DNA from: Campylobacter sp.
GTDB lineage: Bacteria > Campylobacterota > Campylobacteria > Campylobacterales > Campylobacteraceae
DNA length: 7,476 nt
Assembly (NCBI GenBank): GCA_021203945.1
Contig: JAJQAF010000185.1
Location: forward strand, 1-7,476
Direction: 5' to 3'
The notes beneath the pieces were generated by a model. The model saw only the letters and a program-made list of their open reading frames with translations. It did no database searches and had not been told where the DNA came from. Both the position numbers and the translations under genes were made by a program. Below are positions 5,637 to 7,476 of this stretch, piece by piece (the first letter of the stretch is position 1; the number at the start of each line of letters is the position of its first letter).

Positions 5637-6968
5637 TTAGCGTCTTGATAGATAATTCGTATCGTATTTATTGTCTATAAAATCGGGGTTTTCCATCATT
5701 GCGATGTGAAAATCTCGAGTGGTTTTGATACCTTGCACGACAAGCTGCTCAAGCGCTACCTTCATCTTGTGAATCGCCCTGTTGCGATTTTCGTCCCAAA
5801 CGATGAGTTTGCCGATCATACTATCGTAAAACGGCGGTATGGAGTAGTCTTGATAGATGTGGCTATCCATGCGCACGTTGCGACCGCCCGGGCAGACGTA
5901 TTTGGTGATTTTGCCGGGACTCGGCGTAAAGGTATTCGGATCTTCCGCGGTTATTCTGCACTCAATTGCATGCCCTTTTAAATTTATACTTTCTTGATTC
6001 GGCAACGTTTCGCCTTGGGCTACGCGTACCATCCACTCGATAATGTCAAGTCCGCTTACCATTTCGCTTACGCAATGCTCGACTTGAAGGCGCGTATTCA
6101 TCTCGATAAAATAAAAATCCAAATTTTTATCTACTAAAAATTCAAACGTTCCCGCACCCTCGTATCCTATCGCTTTCGTCGCTTTTATAGCCGTTTCGTG
6201 AAGCTTTTTGCGCGTCTTTTCATCAAGTAAGATCGCCGGACTCTCTTCGATTAGTTTTTGATGACGACGCTGCATCGAACAATCGCGCTCGCCGATATGA
6301 AGCACGTTTCCATGACTGTCGCCGATGACTTGCACCTCGATATGACGCGGATTTAAAATGTATTTTTCCATATACATCGTTCCGTCGCCGAACGCGCTCA
6401 TCGCTTCGCTTTCAGCCGACCAGAAGGCTTTTTCCAAGTCTTCTTCTCTTTCGACTACGCGCATACCGCGTCCGCCGCCGCCTGCGGCAGCTTTTAAGAT
6501 AACGGGATAGCCTATCTGCTTAGCTAGTTCTTTAGCGGCTTTCGTATCGGCTATCGCGCCGTCGGATCCGGGTATTACGGGCACGCCGGCTCGCTGCATC
6601 ATCTGTTTTGCCTAGCTTTTATCGCTCATTAACGCCATAGCTTCGCCGCTCGGACCTATAAATTTAAGATTATGATGCGAGCAAATTTCAACGAAATTTT
6701 GATTTTCGCTCAAAAAGCCGTATCCTGGAAAAATCGCGTCCGCTTCGCTAATCTCCGCCGCACTGATGATTGCGGGTATATTTAAATAGCTATCGCTTGA
6801 GCGCGGATTTCCTATACAGATGGCGGCGTCGGCGTATTTTACGTATAGTGCGTCGCGATCCGCAGTCGAATAAACGACGATCGCTTCTTTGCCCATCTCC
6901 TTTATCGTTCGCAGTGCGCGGAGAGCGATTTCGCCGCGATTTGCGATTAAAACTCTTTTGATTTCCAT
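5637..6968 (-). pseudogene. accC: Biotin carboxylase subunit of acetyl-CoA carboxylase, interrupted by an in-frame TAG
   Basis: AccC carboxylates the biotin on AccB using ATP and bicarbonate, the first half of malonyl-CoA synthesis. The gene has 443 codon positions before its TAA, about the family length. Residues 1-115 are the N-terminal domain (LIANRGEIALR, FPGYGFLSEN). Residues of about 120-330 are the ATP-grasp domain and the rest is the C-terminal domain. Using full-frame numbering that matches E. coli closely, K117 (E. coli K116), K159, the GGGGRGM loop, H236, K238, E276, E289 and R293 in EMNTRLQVEH are all present. Codon 119 (6612-6614) is TAG, read in place of a sense codon in 'MSDKS-AKQMMQ', and the frame is the same on both sides. 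Nothing else is damaged. A GGAGA site (6979-6983) precedes the start, which lies 2 nt after the accB stop. The two pieces could be made as 118- and 321-residue chains if translation restarts at the ATGATG just downstream. A sequence error is the simplest explanation. Confidence 0.9.
6612..6614 (-). other. In-frame amber stop codon in accC
   Basis: The minus strand reads ATG AGC GAT AAA AGC TAG GCA AAA CAG ATG ATG. A single A-to-T change from AAG (Lys) would produce it; CAG or GAG are also one step away. The stop falls right after the invariant lysine in 'M-DK', at the linker between the N-terminal and ATP-grasp domains. Two ATG codons follow within five codons, but no good ribosome binding site precedes them. 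I see no stem-loop immediately after the codon that would mark a selenocysteine or pyrrolysine-type recoding signal, and those use UGA and UAG in very different settings. Confidence 0.9.
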
Positions 6969-6970
6969 AA

Positions 6971-7414
6971 TTAATTTTTCTCCACGCCAAATAACGGCAT
7001 ACCAAACTCCACCGGTTGTCCGTCGGCTACGAGCGCCTCATTTATTACGCAGTCGAATTCCGCCTCGATCTCATTCATAATCTTCATAGCTTCGATTATG
7101 CCGATAACATCGCCTTTTCTGACCCTTTGACCGACTTTTACAAACGGGGCGGCACCGGGGCTCGGAGCCATATAAAACGTGCCGACCATAGGCGAATTTA
7201 TGCTATTTTTAGGCGTGTTGGCGGATTTAACTTCCGAGCTTACGACGACATTTACGGGAGCGGGTGCGGGAGCAATCGGTGCGGGTTTAGGCAACTCGCA
7301 GCAATCGGCGAATTTCTCAAGCTCAACTTCAAAATCGCCGTCCTTAATTTTAATCTTATTCATATCCATCTTGTTAAAAAACTCAATGAGTTCTTTGATG
7401 TCCTCTTTTTTCAT
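6971..7414 (-). CDS. accB: Biotin carboxyl carrier protein of acetyl-CoA carboxylase
   Basis: AccB carries biotin between the biotin carboxylase (AccC) and the carboxyltransferase (AccA/AccD) in the cytoplasm. The 147-residue length is typical. Residues 1-40 form the N-terminal region (MKKEDIKELIEFFNKMDM, then a strand 'IKIKDGDFEVELEKF'). Residues of about 42-55 are the flexible proline/alanine linker (PKPAPIAPAPAP). The C-terminal biotinyl domain runs from 'SPMVGTFY' (about residue 74) to the end, with the 'thumb' APSPGAAPF that marks acetyl-CoA carboxylase carriers and the biotin site EAMKIMNEIEAE, where K111 is the modified lysine. The ATG has AGGAGA (7421-7426) 6 nt upstream. It is first in a two-gene operon with accC, 2 nt apart, as in Campylobacter generally. 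The frame is intact, in contrast with accC. Confidence 0.95.
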   Translation of the reverse strand: MKKEDIKELIEFFNKMDMNKIKIKDGDFEVELEKFADCCELPKPAPIAPAPAPVNVVVSSEVKSANTPKNSINSPMVGTFYMAPSPGAAPFVKVGQRVRKGDVIGIIEAMKIMNEIEAEFDCVINEALVADGQPVEFGMPLFGVEKN

Positions 7415-7448
7415 AAAATTTCTCCTAAAATTTTCGAATTGACGTATT

Positions 7449-7454
7449 ATTGTA
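7449..7454 (-). promoter_or_regulatory. Predicted -10 box for the accB-accC operon
   Basis: On the minus strand the region reads TTTTTTTGATACAATAATACG. The hexamer TACAAT has one mismatch from TATAAT and is preceded by a T-run, which is the usual Campylobacter sigma-70 promoter form with no -35 box. Transcription would start near 7442, giving a leader of about 28 nt that contains the AGGAGA site. In C. jejuni the gene on the far side of this promoter is, from memory, the divergent dcd; here the window ends before it. Confidence 0.6.
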
Positions 7455-7476
7455 TCAAAAAAATCCTAAATAAAAC

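Noticed and set aside
6612..6614. Pyrrolysine or selenocysteine recoding at the accC stop
   Set aside because: The position is not a catalytic site in this family, the codon would not encode selenocysteine, and no supporting structure or machinery is visible in the window.
6770..7080. Arginine-rich frames on both strands across accC and accB starts
   Set aside because: Out-of-frame readings of the accC/accB junction with no start signals of their own.
7179..7442. Plus-strand frame of 87 codons with a glycine/alanine stretch and a hydrophobic segment opposite accB
   Set aside because: The glycine/alanine run is the reverse of the accB proline/alanine linker, and accB is certain.

Overview
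The window looks like chromosomal DNA of an epsilonproteobacterium, most likely a Campylobacter of the concisus/curvus/showae type. The evidence is AT-rich intergenic DNA full of AAATTT words, TATAAT-like -10 boxes without visible -35 boxes, and flanking genes that match Campylobacter proteins. The species assignment is inference from reading, not from a database search.

Layout, left to right. (1) 1-891, plus strand: a promoter and a SurA-like periplasmic chaperone/prolyl isomerase, the equivalent of C. jejuni Cj1289. (2) 899-1681, minus strand: a decayed short-chain dehydrogenase/reductase with a 1-nt frameshift, a second frame break that looks like a small deletion, and probably a lost start codon. 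(3) 1755-3236, plus strand: a 493-residue protein with a DUF1266-like segment. (4) 3237-3451: an intergenic stretch with a strong hairpin and ten AAATTT words. (5) 3452-4702, minus strand: a 416-residue protein whose C-terminal part resembles DUF1963/YwqG, with two CxxC pairs. (6) 4703-4926: an intergenic stretch with a piece that resembles a dispersed bacterial repeat, a likely promoter and a 25-codon ORF. (7) 4927-5475, minus strand: a 182-residue DUF4304-like protein. (8) 5637-7414, minus strand: accC and accB, encoding the biotin carboxylase and biotin carrier subunits of acetyl-CoA carboxylase, with their own promoter and a downstream hairpin.

Two things stand out. First, accC carries an in-frame TAG at codon 119, exactly between the N-terminal domain and the ATP-grasp domain. 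Every catalytic residue checked is intact and no other damage is visible. This enzyme starts fatty-acid synthesis and is normally essential, so the stop is either a sequence error, a very recent mutation, or something functional such as readthrough or a split protein. Second, from memory, in C. jejuni the SurA-like gene lies directly beside accC. Here about 4.7 kb of poorly characterised genes sits between them, namely a dead SDR and three singleton DUF proteins, which suggests an accessory insertion site. I see no CRISPR array, transposase, integrase, tRNA or rRNA, and no complete new defence system.
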